Origin: DASRJW01 sp964567755
Lineage (GTDB): Bacteria > Krumholzibacteriota > Krumholzibacteriia > G020349025
Direction: 5' to 3'
Assembly (NCBI GenBank): GCA_964567755.1
Contig: CAZMNW010000023.1
Span: 73,007-137,006 of the forward strand
Length of the DNA: 64,000 bases
The notes under the pieces were generated by a model. It ran no database searches. It saw only the letters and a program-made list of their open reading frames with translations, and was not told the origin of the DNA. Of the stretch, positions 63,755-64,000 are shown in pieces; the first letter of the stretch is position 1; each line of letters opens with the position of its first letter. Made by a program: the position numbers and the translations under genes.

Positions 63755-64000
63755 TGATCGACAAGACTTCGACGAATACCGTGTCTCGAGGCGCGCCTAA
63801 CGATCTCCGCGCCTATGTGTCGGTGCTCCGACGGCGCAAGTGGACCGTCATCCTGATCACCGCGCTCACCGTTGGCGCTGCGGTGTTCTTCTCCTACCGC
63901 CAGACGCCGCTCTTCGTGTCGTCCTCGCGTGTATTGGTGAAGCCGCTGAACCCCAACCAGATCCTTCAGGGGTTCAGCTACGCCATCAGCATGGACACCG
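63755..64000 (+). CDS. Wzz-type polysaccharide chain-length protein, N-terminal part (runs off the window)
   Basis: The 82 visible residues begin with GTG at 63755, behind CAGGAG at five bases. They contain DLRAYVSVLRRRKWTVILIT, a membrane helix, then SYRQTPLFVSSSRVLVKPLNP. This is the start of Wzz/BY-kinase-type co-polymerases that set the length of capsule or O-antigen chains. The C-terminal part, which would show whether a tyrosine kinase is fused, lies outside. Confidence 0.8.

Overview
The window is a high-GC bacterial chromosome segment with a replication-origin neighbourhood near its middle. Left of about 28.8 kb almost every gene is on the minus strand; right of 29.3 kb almost every gene is on the plus strand. 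The switch point holds dnaA and AT-rich, DnaA-box-bearing DNA, so genes on both arms run with replication. The secreted proteins (an OmpA protein with calcium-binding repeats, a metalloprotease ending in an NPFNP/FlgD-like sorting domain, large lipoproteins) indicate a diderm. The NPFNP-type C-terminus with high GC fits lineages around the FCB group such as Eisenbacteria, Krumholzibacteriota or Latescibacterota. That placement is inference; no rRNA or tRNA gene is visible to settle it.

Layout. 1-0.5 kb: start of an outer-membrane beta-barrel protein. 0.6-5.1 kb: a peptide-type ABC importer (oppABCD order, no oppF). 5.3-12.4 kb: a membrane glycosyltransferase fused to a soluble C-terminal domain, a lipoprotein, an atypical radical SAM protein and an OmpA/TSP3 protein. 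12.5-26.7 kb: one dense minus-strand run read as dnaN-recF-dciA-gyrB-gyrA-rex-ABC-F-hflX-GT-C glycosyltransferase-deoxyhypusine-synthase-like protein, many joined by 4-nt ATGA overlaps. 26.7-29.3 kb: putative oriC on both sides of dnaA. 29.3-38.7 kb: the classical rpmH-rnpA-yidD-yidC-jag-mnmE-mnmG-rsmG-parA-parB order with three parS sites between rsmG and parA. 38.8-40.3 kb: a LytM/M23 peptidase and a bactofilin, closed by a strong terminator. 40.7-44.9 kb: MoxR-DUF58-BatA. 45-47.8 kb: SDR, DUF1573, a rhodanese lacking its cysteine, and a MauE/DoxX protein. 48-57.9 kb: an HMGL-like synthase with an MFS transporter, a large lipoprotein, a secreted metalloprotease with a small partner, and DUF1579. 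58-64 kb: surface-polysaccharide-type genes (carbamoyltransferase, two FkbM methyltransferases, a WbuB-like glycosyltransferase, the start of a Wzz protein), interrupted by a vapBC module with two palindromic operators.

How it works together. The centre is the replication/segregation hub: DnaA, clamp, RecF, helicase-loader-like DciA and gyrase on one arm; ParABS on the other, followed at once by a cell-wall peptidase and a cytoskeletal bactofilin. Rex sits directly behind gyrA, which may tie a redox sensor to the replication operon. The flanks carry envelope and secretion functions. The right end, with mixed strands and a toxin-antitoxin pair, looks like an accessory polysaccharide locus. No CRISPR, prophage or insertion sequence was seen.
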